From: Acidianus infernus
GTDB taxonomy: Archaea; Thermoproteota; Thermoprotei_A; Sulfolobales; Sulfolobaceae
Direction of reading: 5' to 3'
Length of the DNA: 64,000 nucleotides
Assembly: GCF_009729545.1 (NCBI RefSeq)
Contig: NZ_WFIY01000004.1
Location: 966,001-1,030,000 of the forward strand
The position numbers and the translations under genes are program-made. The notes under the pieces are model-generated. The model had not been told where the DNA came from and did no database searches. It saw only the letters and a list, made by a program, of their open reading frames with translations. How positions within the stretch are numbered: the first letter of the stretch is position 1; every line of letters begins with the position of its first letter. Below, one piece after another: positions 63,193 through 64,000 of the stretch.

Positions 63193-64000
63193 AAGAAAAA
63201 AGAGGATAGTTGAAGTTATAATATTGTTTTTCGTCCTTCTGCTTTCTTTTCCCGGTTTTTTCGTAATAGGAGCAAGTTCTGAAAGTTGCCATTCTAACCC
63301 TTATTATCCATCTTATTTATTGTTAAGTAACTGGAAAAATATTTCAGTTTGGATTCCTACCGGAATACAAGTTATAAATAGAGAACTTAATGGCTTTCCA
63401 CAATACAATGCATCAATAAGAAATATATTTCTAGGAGGAATAGGTATACTTAATCTTACTGTTTGTCTTGGAATTAATACAACGAAAGCCTATCTTCAAC
63501 TTAACAACACTGCGTTGCTAGAATGTAATAATTCGATCTGTATAATACTTCCTCCTTATACTAGTTATTTATTACTCATTCTAGGCGTGAAGACTCCTTT
63601 CAACATTACTATAAAGTCAAATTCCTCTTGGCTGGCGCAGGATAACGAGTTCAAGAATAACATCTCTTGGTTAATATCAAATGGGAGTGTAATAATAAAG
63701 CGTACTAACTTAATTCTGTCTTTCCAAAAGACAGGAGTGTATTATGTAGAGATCTCACTACTTGTGCCTCCTTACGAAAACGTATCTCACCTACTATTGC
63801 TGAACAACAAAGTCGTTAAATCGTGGTTGAATAAAAGCGTTATCCCTAAATATTTACCTAAATCTTTATTAAGAGAATATTATTTATCTTTACTTTTAAT
63901 AAAGGACGATCAAAATCCCTATTTAGGAGATTTTGCAGCTTCCCCTTCTCCAATATATCTTTATTCATGGGTTAGAGACTCTTCTTTTGCAGCTTTAGCA
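63185..64000 (+). CDS. Secreted GH15 glucoamylase-like protein (3' end outside window)
   Basis: The frame from ATG 63185 is open to the window end (272 codons). It starts with a basic tip and a hydrophobic signal (VEVIILFFVLLLSFPGFFVI), followed by an Asn-rich domain. Near the window end comes SPSPIYLYSWVRDSSFAALA, the conserved start of GH15 catalytic domains (Y-x-W-x-RD), so it would release glucose from starch outside the cell. It overlaps the MalK-type gene by 8 bases. The catalytic glutamates are beyond the edge. Confidence 0.8.
   Translation, partial: MDKRKKRIVEVIILFFVLLLSFPGFFVIGASSESCHSNPYYPSYLLLSNWKNISVWIPTGIQVINRELNGFPQYNASIRNIFLGGIGILNLTVCLGINTTKAYLQLNNTALLECNNSICIILPPYTSYLLLILGVKTPFNITIKSNSSWLAQDNEFKNNISWLISNGSVIIKRTNLILSFQKTGVYYVEISLLVPPYENVSHLLLLNNKVVKSWLNKSVIPKYLPKSLLREYYLSLLLIKDDQNPYLGDFAASPSPIYLYSWVRDSSFAALA

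Overview
The window is chromosomal DNA of a thermoacidophilic crenarchaeon of the order Sulfolobales. The evidence is strong AT bias in genes and spacers, frequent TTG and GTG starts, TATA boxes 22-27 bases upstream of start codons (leaderless mRNAs), and a Sulfolobales-like gene set: NurA/HerA, a PibD-type prepilin peptidase, DUF1286, PaREP1, GH57/GH1/GH15 sugar enzymes and an archaeal SRP RNA. The genus cannot be fixed from the sequence alone; it looks like Acidianus or Sulfolobus. I saw no tRNA, rRNA gene, CRISPR array, intact insertion sequence or integrated virus.

Layout. 1-7.2 kb: end of a flavin disulfide reductase, a nurA-herA operon with a small unknown gene and a double-hotdog thioesterase, an anion permease and an acyl-CoA dehydrogenase. 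7.2-12.8 kb: pibD behind a GC-rich leader, cbiG with a BtuF-like protein, a citramalate synthase whose start is disturbed, and a UbiA prenyltransferase. 12.8-13.25 kb: an RNA island with SRP RNA, a C/D box sRNA directly joined to its 3' end, and a second C/D sRNA on the other strand. 13.25-16.3 kb: a decaying accessory stretch with a divergent MNT/HEPN pair (HEPN frameshifted), a broken PaREP1 gene, a transposon-end-like remnant and a possible structured RNA. 16.3-25 kb: DUF1286, EVE, a transporter, AIM24, HAD, then an amidohydrolase/glutamine-synthetase-like pair (a split FluG arrangement) opposite an M20 amidohydrolase, and a radical SAM enzyme. 25-25.9 kb: a second remnant of the same element family. 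25.9-35.3 kb: transporter, cupin, a compact polyphosphate-type operon (SixA, Ppx, two thymidylate-kinase-like proteins, CHAD), cyclase, MFS, an unknown gene and proC. 35.3-39.3 kb: a second HerA/NurA set, now convergent, a third C/D sRNA and a DUF72 gene. 39.7-54.6 kb: transporters, a SWIM zinc finger gene, pseudogenes, PAP2, sugar porter, dipeptidase, aminotransferase with a divergent Lrp regulator, an S9 peptidase and small unknown genes. 54.6-64 kb: a starch/maltodextrin locus with GH1, secreted GH57, a binding protein with two permeases and an ATPase, and a secreted GH15 glucoamylase cut by the window edge.

How the genes fit together. In the last 10 kb, GH57 and GH15 would break down polysaccharide outside the cell, the ABC system would import the oligosaccharides, and the cytosolic GH1 could finish them. 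PibD may process the pilin-like signal of the sugar-binding protein. The polyphosphate operon groups a phosphatase, an exopolyphosphatase, a polyphosphate-binding CHAD protein and kinase-fold proteins, one of which could be an unrecognised polyphosphate kinase or its partner. The most novel signals are the SRP RNA-C/D sRNA tandem, the two transposase-less remnants, the polyphosphate operon, the structured pibD leader and the two differently arranged NurA/HerA pairs.
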